This document shows positions 42,996 through 54,403 of a DNA stretch of 64,000 bases, piece by piece. Within the stretch, counting starts at the first letter, position 1. Every line of letters begins with the position of its first letter. Origin of the DNA: Pilasporangium apinafurcum (Eukaryota > Oomycota > Peronosporomycetes > Pythiales > Pythiaceae); the NCBI GenBank assembly GCA_001600495.1, contig BCKE01000022.1:324682-388681 (forward strand), in the 5' to 3' direction. Under the pieces are notes generated by a model. The model was not told the origin of the DNA, made no database searches, and worked only from the letters and a program-made list of their open reading frames with translations. Position numbers and translations under genes: made by a program.

Positions 42996-43528
42996 AGATT
43001 TTATACATACAAATAAATATATGTATCCTCCTTTAGTTTCTTCTAACAGCCGTATCTACTTGAGACTATGCATACGCATCCGTTAACAGGTCTGCAACGA
43101 TCATCGCACCGTCATTACTGTCTACTCATGAAGAAAGGGTCCGCTTTTCTCTAGTACGACAGAGTGTGTCATCTACTGAATATGGTCGACTGTTGTTGGT
43201 ACCAGGACCACCAACAACCGTACAGTACAAAACAAAATGAAAAGCGCATGAATAATCTGTCCTTCTGGTATTTTTCACCGACTCATGGTTTTTTCGTTTG
43301 CATCTCCCGTCTCCTTTGCCTATTTTCGCCGCCAATTCCGCTCGCGGCGCATGATCATCTGTCCTTGGTCAACATGGGTGTCAGGAAATTCAGCACTGCC
43401 GGTCATTTATACCAAAACAAGGTATATTTTTTCTACCCTATTTGGAAAATGTGTAAAAGAGAACTCTTTTTAGCTCAAAACATGATAGTTGGAAACCACT
43501 TTTTTACCAATTCTGGGTGATAATTTCT
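42996..43528. other. Intergenic region, one short hairpin
   Basis: No gene is supported. At 43192-43218 is a perfect 9-bp stem GTTGTTGGT/ACCAACAAC with a 9-base loop, too short to name. The rest is mixed sequence before the SUMO-ligase gene. Confidence 0.4.
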
Positions 43529-46209
43529 ATGCCGCCCAACCATGCCAACACTGAAAAAGAGAAAGTTGGTTGCCTCGGCAGCACCAAGTGCGAGATGAGC
43601 GATCAGGCGAGTCGAATGCACGGCCTACGGCAGAAGCTGCATTTGCTACGCGTGCCGGAACTGCGCAACGTATTACTCGATCTGAATTTGCAGCGCTCCG
43701 GCCGGAAAAACGAACTGATCGACCGCATTTTGGAGGCCATGGAGGTACTGCATTTTCCTATAGCTTTGTCATCATAATGAAAGAAGAGAAAAGAAGCAGT
43801 TACTCATCAATGAATCAATTGTACAGACTTTCCAAACGAAAGCAGCGGAGAATGCGTCCAATCACGCGACCTCAGCCTTCTACAATGACCAGTTTAAAGC
43901 AGGCATGCGGAGTATTGACAGTCATGCACAGAGTTCACGACCGCAATATGGCCAACCGCCTTCCCCTTTGCCACAACCACTGAACACAGCACGCTATGGT
44001 CAGCCACTGCCTCCCCCTGCGGCAATAGCAGCGACGATGCATTCACCTTCGCCGAATCAGCGGTTTCCTGTCAGCAATGGAGGCTCAATGCCACACCGTC
44101 CTCATCCACACACCAGCAGTAACAGTCGCTACAATAACCACCAACAGCAGTATGTGGCAGCTGGGCAACAGCAACAGCAACAGCAAGGGGGAAGTAGTAC
44201 GTCGTCTTATGCAGGTATACTGCCACATCCAGGAGGGACAGAAGTCTATAGACCTACAACGGTACCATCATTGCAAGGCGCAAGGTGCTTTTGTCCTTTT
44301 GCAGCGGAGGGCAAAATCATCATGTGTGTGATATGTAGCCTAAAAGTCCACGCGAAATGTCATCAATTAATCACTGTAAGAGACGGATAAAGCTATGGAC
44401 ACATGTGGGGATTTGGTGAAGAAATGGTGAAGATTAATTGTGTGTTTTAATTGCTCTTGATGTGATGATGCAGATGACGACAAACGAGTGGTATTGTGAA
44501 TTATGTCGCGCCAAGACGTACGATCCGTTTTTAAATGTTCAAAAGACGGTGCTGGGTACGCAATTTGTTCGCTTTGCCAAATCGTCCTGCACGTTCCGAA
44601 TAGAGTACACTGTCACCGACAACGAATTGAATGACATGTACGCCAAGCGAGATCCAAAACCCGGCGCTATGATTCCTGGTAGTTTAGAGCTGCAGTTACG
44701 CTGCTTTGCACTCAAAGATGAACTCGCAAACGGTCATAGCTGGCCGGCGTCCACACAGGTCAGCGTTAATGGGTTCAACGTGCCGATCACGCAACGTGCG
44801 GCACCAGGACAAGCGAATCCATCAAAAGTGCTGCGAGAATTACCAGCAAATATTTTCCCCGTGACACGAGTTGGACGCAACGTGATTGATATACGAACTG
44901 TCGAGAACCCTGCTATTTATGCGCTGATGGTACAAATTGTGGAAATTCGTGATATCAACGACCTTATTCGTGAGGTCAAGGACGCTTCGGCCAGTATAAC
45001 GTACGAAGACGCCAAGGAGGAAGTTATTAAGTCGTTTGGAGATGAGGACGAGGACGATATTGTGACTACATGCACAATTCTCTCGCTTCGGTGCCCGTTG
45101 GGACTCTGCGTGATTAACTTACCAGCTCGTGGACTGCATTGCAAACACTTACAGTGCTTTGATCTCAGAACCTTTTTACTGTTCAGTAAAAAGGCACGAT
45201 CGAAGGCATGGCGATGTGCAGTCTGTCATAATGTAAGTATTTTTTTAATCTCTTTTGGTTCGAGTTGAGCGTACAACTGATGAATGGCCTTTTCTAGTTT
45301 ATAAAAGCGACGGACTTGCGGATCGATCCATACTTTATGAAGGTATTAGAGGAAGTAAAAGGAGAAGAAGAATTGGAAGAAGTAGAAATTGTCCCTGATG
45401 GATCATGGACGCGAAGGCTAGCCGAAGACACGGTACCAGCGCCACCAATTAAACGAATGAAAACGGAACAAACAGAGACAGGAGGAGCAACAGGATCAAC
45501 AACAGCAACGGAAGTAACAACAGATTCAACTGGAGCCAGTCATGCGAGCGCTATTGGTTCGAACGCCTCAACTCCTTTTGAAATTGATCTTTCGCTGACA
45601 AGTGATGAAGAAGAAGGCGATGATGGCAATAAAGCTGCATCTTCTACTTCAATACCTACTGCAATCCCCAGTAGATCTGCATCTGTATCAACTGCCCAAC
45701 CTTCTAACGCCATCGCTTTGGATGATGTGGATGACATGCCCATTCTTCCAGTTGATGACGACATTTGGGAGAGCACACCGGCAGATGGAATTGGCCCAAT
45801 CTCAGTTCAAGTCACAGCTCCTCCGAACGGGTTCCCGTTTCCGTTGAACGAAAACCTGTTTGCCGTTGATGGCTCTAATAGTGGTGGTGCGATTGACCTG
45901 TCGTCATCATCAGACTGGAATCAGTGGTATCCTAACGGTAACCAGCCAGCAGTACCAGTGGGGAATGGATATGGTAACTCGTCGTGGAATAGATCGTCCA
46001 TCACACCTTCGCAAGAACTGATGAACCAGTCAGAAGTTGATTTAGCAAATGCAATGGCGCTGTTATCAAGGAACAATCCAAATGTGAATAATTCATTTGA
46101 ACAACGACAACGACAGCAACAACCTCCAGTATCGTCCTCTGCACCGAAACCTGCACGGCAACAAGAAGCCTTGGACGTTATTTATCTTTTAGATAGTGAT
46201 AGTGACTAA
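43529..46209 (+). CDS. SIZ/PIAS-type SUMO E3 ligase
   Basis: SUMO ligase with the plant SIZ1 order of domains. Exon 1 has a SAP motif (LHLLRVPELRNVLLDLNLQR, SGRKNELIDRILEAME) for DNA binding. A Pro/Gln-rich linker follows, then a PHD-type finger split by an intron of about 100 bp (CFCPFAAEGKIIMCVICSLK, KCHQ, then EWYCELCRAKTYDPF). A PINIT region and the SP-RING come next: LRCPLGLCVINLPARGLHCK, HLQCFDLRTFL, WRCAVCHN|FIKATDLRIDPY, with the Cys/His ligands intact. The 290-residue tail is acidic and ends in VIYLLDSDSD, a SUMO-interacting motif. About four exons; the first ATG is at 43529, with a second at 43596. It acts in the nucleus on chromatin-bound targets. Confidence 0.92.
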
Positions 46210-46959
46210 GCGTGTGCGGCATTGGAGAGAGGATTTGATAACCAAGGCGAAGATGCCAAGGTTTATAGAGACGCCCACGCGATCGGGAATACAGCTCAGC
46301 TTGCCAGAAGATATATGAAGCGAGGGGACACGTACCTGGGGTAAGTCACGGGTTGTGTAGATATTTAACCATCAGTGGAAAATCTAATTGCTGTGTAAGA
46401 TGCTAACGAATCATAAACGAGTGGAAGATATCTGCAAGAAATCGCGCATGGGATCTTTCCGTGTTATTTGATGCACATCCTTTGTGGTGTGAGGCAGAGC
46501 AAAGCAATGTTTCTTTGGAATGCCCCAATGCCGGTCAGTGATCGTATTACTTCATGCAATTGATCTTGGTTGTACTGCATGGGAGTGTGAGAGTTTTATA
46601 TTGGACGTTACGCAAATCAAACACTTCCAAGATTGTCTCAAGTCAGCAAGGAGTTTGTCATTCCTCATGCGCGAACATGGAGAAGGCAATATGTTCAATA
46701 ATAGTTCAAGCCTTTCATTTGAACGGTCGTGAATCACCCCGTGCATAAATGATCACTGGATTCCAATTGCAGCCGTCATTCCTTCTCGATGGGTTCAAAA
46801 GCTCAGCTCAGCTCAGCTCAGCTCGACTTGTTTTTGTTTAGAGCAAGCTTGGGTCAGATGTACCGTGGTTACTCGTTTATTTTCACTGCTTACTGGTGAA
46901 GTCACACAAAAGGAAACCCAATAAGAAGGAGAGCAAACAAGCACAAGGGGAAGCAGCAA
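46210..46959. other. Intergenic region upstream of SF3A3
   Basis: No gene is supported over 750 bp. It holds the AGCTC pentamer run at 46800-46825, listed separately. Short open frames on both strands near 46550-46740 overlap one another and look like chance. Confidence 0.4.
46800..46825. repeat. AGCTC pentamer tandem repeat
   Basis: Five consecutive copies of AGCTC about 135 bp before the SF3A3 ATG. A three-copy run of the same pentamer lies about 80-95 bp before the TRM7 start, in the same orientation relative to the gene. Confidence 0.75.
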
Positions 46960-48882
46960 ATGTCGTCAACCGTGCTGGAGCAATTGCGCGCCGAGTCGGA
47001 AGAGATTGAGCTGTTTGAACGCGCCATCGTCTCTATCCTTAACGAGAAACCACGTAACGTACGTATGTTTCCCTGGTTTTTGTAGCACACAAATCGTACT
47101 CGCAGTTTGTATGGTGGATCCTGTTTTATTGATCTTTATGTGTGGTTCATGTGTATAGCATCGCGAACGGGTATTGCATGGACATAAAGTGAGTAATCTA
47201 CTGGACGAAGTCGTCACGCGCAGTAAACATGTGAAGGAGCTCTACGAGGATAAAGACAAGTACGTGGCTTATCCATATAATGCTTGATGGAAGTTAATGA
47301 GTGATGATGTCTGTGTTTGTGTGTAGTACATTTGAAGAGGAGACAGAGAGTATGCGTGGACGAGCGATTTTTACATCGTTCTACGAGCAGCTTAAATCTA
47401 TTCGCACGTTCCACCGCACGTATCCCAACACCGTGGTCTCACATGAACCGAATATGGAGGATGCCCTCAATCCTCAAGTCGCTGTACGTTTTCGCATTTT
47501 ACTGGTGGATGATTGGGTTTACTGATGGAATTGATGGTTTATGTTGGGTTTGTAGTTTTCTGGTGAAGAGCGCATTGGCAAATACGTCGATCTGCATGAA
47601 TTCTACACGCGGTTTCTCAACTTGTCTGTGTTTCAATGGGTGATCGAAAAGCATTGTGCCAAAGAGACGGAACGCTCGTCCTCTTCACGTCGCTCTCGGA
47701 AAGAAAACGGCTCCAAAAATAATCAGAGCGATGAATTGATGACTGCGCCACCGCATGTGAGTTACTTGACGTATCTGTCGTGCTTTTCCGATTTCACGGC
47801 CATTCCAGCGCAGGAGAAAATCAACTCGAGTGCCTATCATGACTACCTACGGGACCTGAAAAACTATTTATTAGATTTTTACCGCCGCACTCAGCCGCTG
47901 GTGGATTTGGATGATGTGTTGGCAGAAACAAGCGCGAAATTTGAGAAACAATGGGCACTTCGTGAAGTTCCCGGCTGGGAAGATAGTCACACCAACGGTA
48001 GCAACCAAAGCAATGGAGTAGAAGCTACTGAAAAGAAGAACCAGTACTATTGTGAATTGTGTGAGAGGCAGTACAGCTCCGAAGGCGTTTTCAATGGTCA
48101 TTTATCGGGCAAGAAACACAAGAAGGCGGCTGCAGCCGCGAAAGTCAATCCTGCAGGAGATGCAGTTACTAGTACGACGAATGCCGTATCTTCTTCGAGT
48201 AAATCCCTGAAGGAGAAAAAGAAGACAACAGCGTTTGATGAGGTGGTGATTCGACGCATGTACGAATTGCTGACCGAAGTCGTGCATGGAACGATTTCCT
48301 ATCTGGAATTGAAACAGACGCGCACGCATGAAGAACTCCAGGCCGAGATTGCAGAGGACGAACAAGGCTCATTCTCTGATATTGATATTGATAATGACAA
48401 CCCAGATGCCGACGACGATGAACAGCCGTTCTATAATCCACTGAATTTACCATTGGGCTGGGACGGCAAGCCCATTCCATATTGGCTGTACAAACTGCAT
48501 GGCCTAGGTGTCGAATACAAGTGTGAAATCTGCGGCAATCATAGCTACTGGGGACGACGCGCCTTCGATCGTCATTTCCAGGAGTGGCGTCACGCCTTTG
48601 GTATGCGCTGTCTCAAGATCCCCAACACGAAGCATTTCCATGATATTACACTGATGCGGGATGCCATTCAACGTGAGAAATTTTGTCTTTGTCTCTTATA
48701 AATCTTGACGTGCTAATGTAACATTATATGCGCTCTATGTCGTTGCAGTATATGAGAAATTGAAAGATCAGATTGACGAAGAAAGTTGGAATGCTGCGAA
48801 CGAAGAAGAGTTTGAGGATTCGGAAGGAAACGTACTGAACAGGAAAACATACGAGGATTTAGCACGGCAAGGTCTACTATGA
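46960..48882 (+). CDS. SF3A3: Splicing factor 3a subunit 3 (SF3A3/Prp9)
   Basis: Subunit of the U2 snRNP SF3a complex. Five to six exons: MSSTVLEQLRAESEEIELFE..., HRERVLHGHKVSNLLDEV, TFEEETESMRGRAIFTSFYE, the long exon from SGEERIGKYVDLHEFYTRFL, and a last exon starting YEKLKDQIDEESW and ending ARQGLL at TGA 48880-48882. Two zinc fingers are visible: YYCELCERQYSSEGVFNGHL with SGKKHKK, and the C-terminal matrin-type YKCEICGNHSYWGRRAFDRH followed by EWRHAFGM. The YLTYLSCFSDFTAIP block is the conserved SF3A3 core. The gene is intact with typical length for the family. Confidence 0.93.
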
Positions 48883-49570
48883 GAGGCAACGTGGAAAGAC
48901 TGTTCATCAGGAAAGTGTTGTTGATCCATGCTAGAAAGTAACATCACATTTAATCGTTTCTACAGCACTACAAGTGATGTAGCCTATCAATGTCTACTTG
49001 AAAAGCGTTTATCGGGACTTTATTTCGATTTTATGAAGAATGTTGAAGCCTTCTAGATAGGTGCATTGCTTACTACAAAGGGTACCAAGAATGTCGCCTC
49101 GAGCAATAATGCGGAAGCTCCTTAGTCATGGGAGATGAAAATCCAGCTATCGCCTAGCCACTGCGAGTAAAATACTCTATAGCACCAGACAGCACCTTAT
49201 CTCTTTTTTCCTACGTTCGCTCTGCAAAAGACAGGCGGTCGAACCTGACGATGCAGTTGACACTGGAGAAGCAGAAGGATGTTTCTGGACGCGTTGTTGT
49301 CGGGGTTCACATACACATTCAGAATGTGGAACGAAGGAATATATGATTGAACATGCCATTAGTGTCAGTAAAATCTTGTGATTGTCCTGCATTGCAATTC
49401 AAAAATGAGATGCGGCTCGTTTACATCGTCGTGCAGCACAGGAAGAGATGATGACGTGAGGACCGTATTGTCTGATGTTCATCCATTGATTGATTCTGCT
49501 GTGGTGAAAATCTCGACCTCAGGCGGTCTATCGACTCCGTATGAAATCGGGACAGAATCAGAATTAAGCG
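48883..49570. other. Intergenic region, no gene seen
   Basis: Tail-to-tail spacer between SF3A3 and the first transferase gene. Short frames on either strand have no recognisable content. No palindrome or Fanzor motif was found here. Confidence 0.4.
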
Positions 49571-51121
49571 TTACGATTTCTTGATTTCCGTGCCGCGAAA
49601 CGTATTGAATCCTTCTGGACATGTACGTTGTTTGAGCAAAAGAATGGCTTGATTGACAAGTTTAATCATCGAACACTCGACCCAGACTTCATGTCGCTTC
49701 TGTTGCCGTTTCGCTTTGTCCTCAATGGCGGCAAGAAATCCCCATTCAACTGCGGCAGGCGGCAATTTCAGCAGTGGACTATTACACTCATGTAAGTCTC
49801 TCGGCAATGAGTACTTGTAGTAATGATAGCCTTTATCTTCTTCCAACACGTAGCCATAAATTTGACAGTAGTGTAATCCTACTGGCGGATCGAGTGGCAT
49901 TACGACCTCAAACGGATCTTCACATGGATTTGGTAGCTCTTCGTCTACAAAATCCCAATATTCATGCGCTTTCGCGGCGTATTTCGGATGTGTGATGCCC
50001 AAATTCGTCAACACCGTGTGTTTGATGGTATGAGTGCCAGCTGCAACAGCATAAGCGTACATTTCGGTCATCCAGGCTTGTGTTACTTGGCGACCTTTGA
50101 CAACGAAGCGGCAATAATCGTCCACCATTCGAATGAGATCATGCGTGGTGACGATATACGGCGGTCCAGTGCCACTGTAAAATTCGCGGCCATCCGCTTC
50201 GCTCACATTCAAACACGCAGCGTTGTCCTCACAAACTTTTTCCAGGTTGCCGCGTTGGGAGTCAGCAAACCACCCAGCCTGCATGTAATTTACCCAGTCC
50301 TGAGCGATGGCGGTGCCATTAGCCACCGTGTCATTCACAGTCGACGGATCACGCGTACCATGGTAGAATTTCGCAACGGATCGGCCAGTGTTGACCTCCA
50401 GTTTCTTAAAAAATACGAAATCGCCGTCGATAAGTGCGATGATCTTCTGTGTGATCGGTGGGTCGGCTAGGAGGAGGAAATGACGCAACGCAAAGGGCTT
50501 ATTGTACGGCAAATAGTCGTCTGTGATATTTGGCTCTGGATGTGGAGAGTACGCTGGTGTAAAATGCCGGCGAAAGTCGTCGTAAAATGTTGGCTCCTGC
50601 AGAATTGCAGCTTTCTCTTCGTCTGAACAGCCTGAAAGGATCTGAGTGATTGGGCCACGTTGTCCGACCGCCATGGCTGAATGTTGAAGAACGGTTTGTA
50701 GTGTCTGACGGTGAAGTTGAGCGCAGCTCATGCTAAATACCATATGGATTTCGTTTGGATCGTTCTCATGTTCTTTTTCCATAGTTGAAAATGAAGGTGC
50801 TGGCGTTTCCGATGAAGGTTGTGGCACTCTCTCCTCGACGTTCATCTCCAGCGCATGGCTGTTTGACTTGGGCTCCTCTGGACTAGCAGTTGAAGAGGAA
50901 AACACAGAGGAGTTACTGCTGTTGCTAATGATACTGTTGTTGTGGGTATCGATGCGCTGACGCAGCTTGGACATCTCGGAGGTGTTCACATCAGCCAGGA
51001 CAGTATTGCTCACACTGTAATAGCTGATTAAACTCACCACAGTGAACGTACACACCACTACTGACAACAACAGCAGCCGACCACTTGCCACGAAGGTGGG
51101 GGTATTGTTGTTGTTGTTCAT
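49571..51121 (-). CDS. HPAT/SGT1-like type II glycosyltransferase, copy 1
   Basis: Single exon, 516 residues. A short cytosolic head is followed by one membrane anchor (LLLLSVVVCTFTVVSLISYY) and a Ser-rich stem, then a lumenal domain from about residue 120 starting IHMVFSMSCAQLHRQTLQTV and GPITQILSGC. This opening and the KIIALIDGDFVFFKKL block (DGD as the metal motif) match the plant/algal family of peptidyl hydroxyproline arabinosyltransferases and peptidyl serine galactosyltransferases. A Golgi role in glycosylating secreted or wall proteins is inferred; donor and acceptor cannot be told. A tandem paralogue starts about 1.9 kb away on the same strand. Confidence 0.8.
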   Translation of the reverse strand: MNNNNNTPTFVASGRLLLLSVVVCTFTVVSLISYYSVSNTVLADVNTSEMSKLRQRIDTHNNSIISNSSNSSVFSSSTASPEEPKSNSHALEMNVEERVPQPSSETPAPSFSTMEKEHENDPNEIHMVFSMSCAQLHRQTLQTVLQHSAMAVGQRGPITQILSGCSDEEKAAILQEPTFYDDFRRHFTPAYSPHPEPNITDDYLPYNKPFALRHFLLLADPPITQKIIALIDGDFVFFKKLEVNTGRSVAKFYHGTRDPSTVNDTVANGTAIAQDWVNYMQAGWFADSQRGNLEKVCEDNAACLNVSEADGREFYSGTGPPYIVTTHDLIRMVDDYCRFVVKGRQVTQAWMTEMYAYAVAAGTHTIKHTVLTNLGITHPKYAAKAHEYWDFVDEELPNPCEDPFEVVMPLDPPVGLHYCQIYGYVLEEDKGYHYYKYSLPRDLHECNSPLLKLPPAAVEWGFLAAIEDKAKRQQKRHEVWVECSMIKLVNQAILLLKQRTCPEGFNTFRGTEIKKS

Positions 51122-51551
51122 CCCCTGCGCCGCTATCGGTTGTTTGCTGTTCGCAACAATGTGCTAACACGATAAAGACCAAAGCGCAGCAAGAAGACAG
51201 AGGGACAACAAATAGCCAGCTACCCAGTCACAGGCACAGCAATCAGAGGGTATTTGGATTTGAAGGTCATTGGGCTCATATTGAAGAGAGTTGGATGGAC
51301 CCAATGATGATTGTGGATGCAAATTTTATGTGGGTGTGGCTCTCTCACTGGTCGAAAATTCAGCAATCAATTGGGTTCATAGCTGACGGCAGGCCGTGTA
51401 TCGTTGTTGTGAAGGTATCTACTATAAAGCTTGGTAATCATTTACACAGAGAAAGGGAGCGATGCTTTACACATATGACTGATATTAACTAATCCTATTA
51501 CTCCTATTATGCCTACAAGGCTAATGTCGCATGGACGCCTCATGCCTGGAT
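51122..51551. other. Spacer between tandem transferase genes
   Basis: About 430 bp between the start of one paralogue and the stop of the other. No gene or element is visible. It should contain the promoter of copy 1. Confidence 0.4.
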
Positions 51552-53042
51552 TTATTCGACCTTCAGTATCGTCGCTCGGAAGGAATTGAAGCCATTAGGA
51601 CACGTACGCTGCTTGAATTTAAGTATTGCTTGGTTGATGATCTTGATCATTGAGCACTCGGCCCAGACCTCGTGTCGTTTCCGGCTGCGTTGTTTCTCGT
51701 TCTCAATCATTGCCACTATCATCCATTCAGTTGGTGGTGGCAATTTCAGTAGTGGACTATTGCATTCATGTAGATCTCTCGGCAGCGCGTACTTGTAGTA
51801 GTGATAACCCTTGCCTTCCTCCAGTACAAAACCATACTTCTGACAGTAATGGAATCCTACGGGCGGATCCAATGGCATCACCACCGCGAACGGGTCTGTA
51901 CACGGATTTGCAAGTTCTGAATCCACAAATTCCCAATACTCGCGCCCACCGTCATCGAATCTCGGATGCGTGACGCCCAAATTCGCCAGCAGCGTGTGCT
52001 TGATGCCGTGATCACCTGCAGCCAACGCATATGCGTACATTTCGACCATCCATTCGTTCGGCTGAATCTGCCGGCCTTTCACGACAAAATTGCAATAGTC
52101 GTCAACCATGCGGTTGAAATCGTTTCTAGAAACTATGTACGGCGGACCTGTGCCGCTGTAGTACTCCCTTCCATCGGCTTCGCTCACATTTAGACACTCA
52201 GGATGGCCAGCACACACCTGCTCCACTTTGTTATGATGAGGAGAAGCAAACCATCCAGCGCCCATGTAGTTAGACCAGTCCTGCGCTAATGCGACACCAT
52301 CTGTTACTGTGTCATTTACAGTCGATGGATCACGAGAGCCGTGGTAATATTTGCTGATTGATCGCCCTGTGTTGGCTTTCAATTCCTTGAAAAACACGAA
52401 ATCACCGTCGATCAATGCGATAACATTCTGTGTCACTGGCGGATTCGCATACTGCAGGAAATGTCGCAAGGAAAACGGCTTGTTATATGGTAAATATTCG
52501 TCTGTGACATTGGGCTGTGGATGAGGGGAATACGCTGGTGTGAAATGGCGACGAAAGTCATAGTAAAACGTCGGTTCCTGCAACACCTCGAGTTTTTCCT
52601 GGTCAGTGCAGCCTGACAAGATCTGTGTGATCGGACCGCGCTGCCCGACTGCCGTGGCTGAGTATTGCAGCACTGTCTGCAACGTCTTGCGATGCAATTG
52701 CGCGCAGCTCATGCTGAAAACAATGTGAATCTCATTCGGGTCGTCCTGTTCCTGGAAAAGCGGCGCAGGTGGCTCCGTCTCCTCTTCGACCACTAATGTC
52801 ATTGGCTCCGCTGATTCAGCTTCGACTGTTGTCTGGTTGGGAATGGTAGCGTTGGTATGGCTCGAGATAGTGCTGTCTTGCCATACCATCGGCAGTTCTG
52901 TAGGCTTTACACGCGCTATGACGGTCGCCATACCATAGTAGTTGAGCAAACTCACGCCCACAACCACAAATACCGCCACTATTGCGATCCGGATGCTACT
53001 TTGTCTGGAGCTACTCGTCGGTTCCACCCGCGTCATCTTCAT
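51552..53042 (-). CDS. HPAT/SGT1-like type II glycosyltransferase, copy 2
   Basis: Tandem paralogue of the preceding gene, 496 residues, single exon. The lumenal domain keeps IHIVFSMSCAQLHRKTLQTV, GPITQILSGCTDQEK, HFTPAYSPHPQPNVTDEYLP, NVIALIDGDFVFFKEL, SGTGPPYIVSRNDFNRMVDD and DPPVGFHYCQKYGFVLEEGK. The anchor is at residues 16-36 (IRIAIVAVFVVVGVSLLNYY). The stem region has diverged while the catalytic part is nearly colinear with copy 1, pointing to a tandem duplication long enough ago for the stems to differ. The start ATG at 53042 is about 180 bp from the edge of the 53-kb Fanzor composite. Confidence 0.8.
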   Translation of the reverse strand: MKMTRVEPTSSSRQSSIRIAIVAVFVVVGVSLLNYYGMATVIARVKPTELPMVWQDSTISSHTNATIPNQTTVEAESAEPMTLVVEEETEPPAPLFQEQDDPNEIHIVFSMSCAQLHRKTLQTVLQYSATAVGQRGPITQILSGCTDQEKLEVLQEPTFYYDFRRHFTPAYSPHPQPNVTDEYLPYNKPFSLRHFLQYANPPVTQNVIALIDGDFVFFKELKANTGRSISKYYHGSRDPSTVNDTVTDGVALAQDWSNYMGAGWFASPHHNKVEQVCAGHPECLNVSEADGREYYSGTGPPYIVSRNDFNRMVDDYCNFVVKGRQIQPNEWMVEMYAYALAAGDHGIKHTLLANLGVTHPRFDDGGREYWEFVDSELANPCTDPFAVVMPLDPPVGFHYCQKYGFVLEEGKGYHYYKYALPRDLHECNSPLLKLPPPTEWMIVAMIENEKQRSRKRHEVWAECSMIKIINQAILKFKQRTCPNGFNSFRATILKVE

Positions 53043-53224
53043 CGTGGCTTGCTTTCTCTTTCGTAGCGATGAGGAGGAAGAGGATGACGTGTTTAGAATG
53101 AGCGAATGAGTGAAGAAGTTGGCAAGAGAGTTGAGCCTGCTGGAATCTACAAAGCATCATAACTTGTGTAACAGCAAATGGTGTCACTTCTGACACACAA
53201 AGCTTGAGGTAGATGCGCGTTTCA

Positions 53225-54382
53225 TGCACATCAAAAATATTTTAGCCAATAAAATTCGAATATGAAATTTCTTCCACCAATTACGTGTTTGAAATTCAGG
53301 ATACCGTAGGATCCATCAGTTACCAGAATACAGATTGAATCATGTGGACACGTTTGATTGTTAGACTCCCCGCTGTCCACGTACACTCCCACACTCGATT
53401 CGCTCGTCGTAGCTCTAATGGTCTTGGAAAACCATGTAGGAGGCACATGGCGAGCGAAAGAATGCTCTTCGATTGCAAACAGTATGTTCAACTGCTGTAC
53501 AAGTCCAGGGATGGATTGACAAACCAAATGATCATTTAGCAGACATTTACAAGCACATGCACAGGACAAAAGATATCGACCACAGCGAGAGTGACAGCGA
53601 ACTAGAGTCTAGTAGAGAGGGATTGTCCGGATCGAGTAGTGACTAATTATACTCAGACTGCATACTAACAGGAAGATTCGTACAGAAATATGATGTCTCA
53701 TGGTGATTTCTGGTTGACAGAGAATTGGAAATTATGATGTGTGTATGCGTTTTCGACTTGGTAGATCTTGTAGATTTGAGTGAGATATGGTAAATAAACA
53801 AGTAGAAAAGCCTCGTGGATGGTGTCGTGCAGTGTAAGTACATTCGACCATACCATCATAGTGGACCGATCTCTTTGCATAACAAAAACGAATTTCCAGC
53901 AAGACTTCGAAAGCAATGCTCATGTTATGTCACTATACATTCAAGAAAATACTGAAATACAAGATGGAGCAACCAGAGGGGACGTGTAATTGAATGTAAA
54001 GAAGACTATACCTCGAAAGTGTGTTCTTGCTGTGGGAGAATCAACTAGAGTATCCAAGCACAGAGAGATTTTTTGTGTTCATCGTGTAACTTGATTACAG
54101 ATCGCGATATCAATGCAGCTAAAAATATTTTTCTGAAGAATGAACGTTTACTCGTGGGTCAATCTAGACCAGATATCAGGACCGCTTTCCTCGAGATGTC
54201 TGCTTATCCAGATACTTGTCAGATCCATGTTGATCAATCGGAAAATAAACAACCGGAATCATCATTTAATACTTTCGTATCTCTTGAGAGCTTTGCGATC
54301 TTCTCCGGCGGAATCAGATTGTGAAACCGCACTTAATCAATTTAGTGCGCTTACGTACTTAATCATATATCGTACTTAATTG
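53225..54382 (+). mobile_element. Composite Fanzor1 element, partner of 4.4-5.6 kb
   Basis: Inverted match of 4427-5585. In plus orientation: an end region with ATTTTAGCCAATAAAATTCG, the 207-bp open frame, an AT-rich link with open frames on the minus strand, then the Fanzor1 C-terminus (from 53877): KRISSKTSKAMLMLCHYTFK, KKILKYKME, RVIECKEDYTSKVCSCCG, LCSSCNLITDRDINAAKNIF. The reading is broken by at least one frame change and one stop. It ends in three direct repeats (CGCACTTAAT, CGTACTTAAT, CGTACTTAAT) at 54329-54382. It separates the divergent transferase and DJ-1 genes and ends only about 20 bp before the DJ-1 ATG. Confidence 0.78.
53440..53646 (+). other. 68-codon open frame conserved in three element copies
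   Basis: After an AG that could be a splice acceptor (CCATGTAG), an open frame runs LRLQTVCSTAVQVQGW, then IDKPNDHLADIYKHMHR, and ends SDSELESSREGLSGSSSD before TAA. The same frame is open in the 38-kb copy (plus) and the 4.4-kb copy (minus, ending SSSN then TAG), where changes such as NDH to SDH and DHSE to DDSV do not break it. It could be the last exon of a protein carried by the element. The first third overlaps, in antisense, sequence similar to the Fanzor2-type tail at 38.8 kb, so one of the two readings there may be accidental. Confidence 0.4.
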
Positions 54383-54403
54383 AGAGCTCTAACTGTGTCA
54401 TCC

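Noticed and set aside
43192-43218. Nine-base hairpin as a terminator or small RNA
   Set aside because: Short stems of this size are common by chance and no transcript logic supports it.
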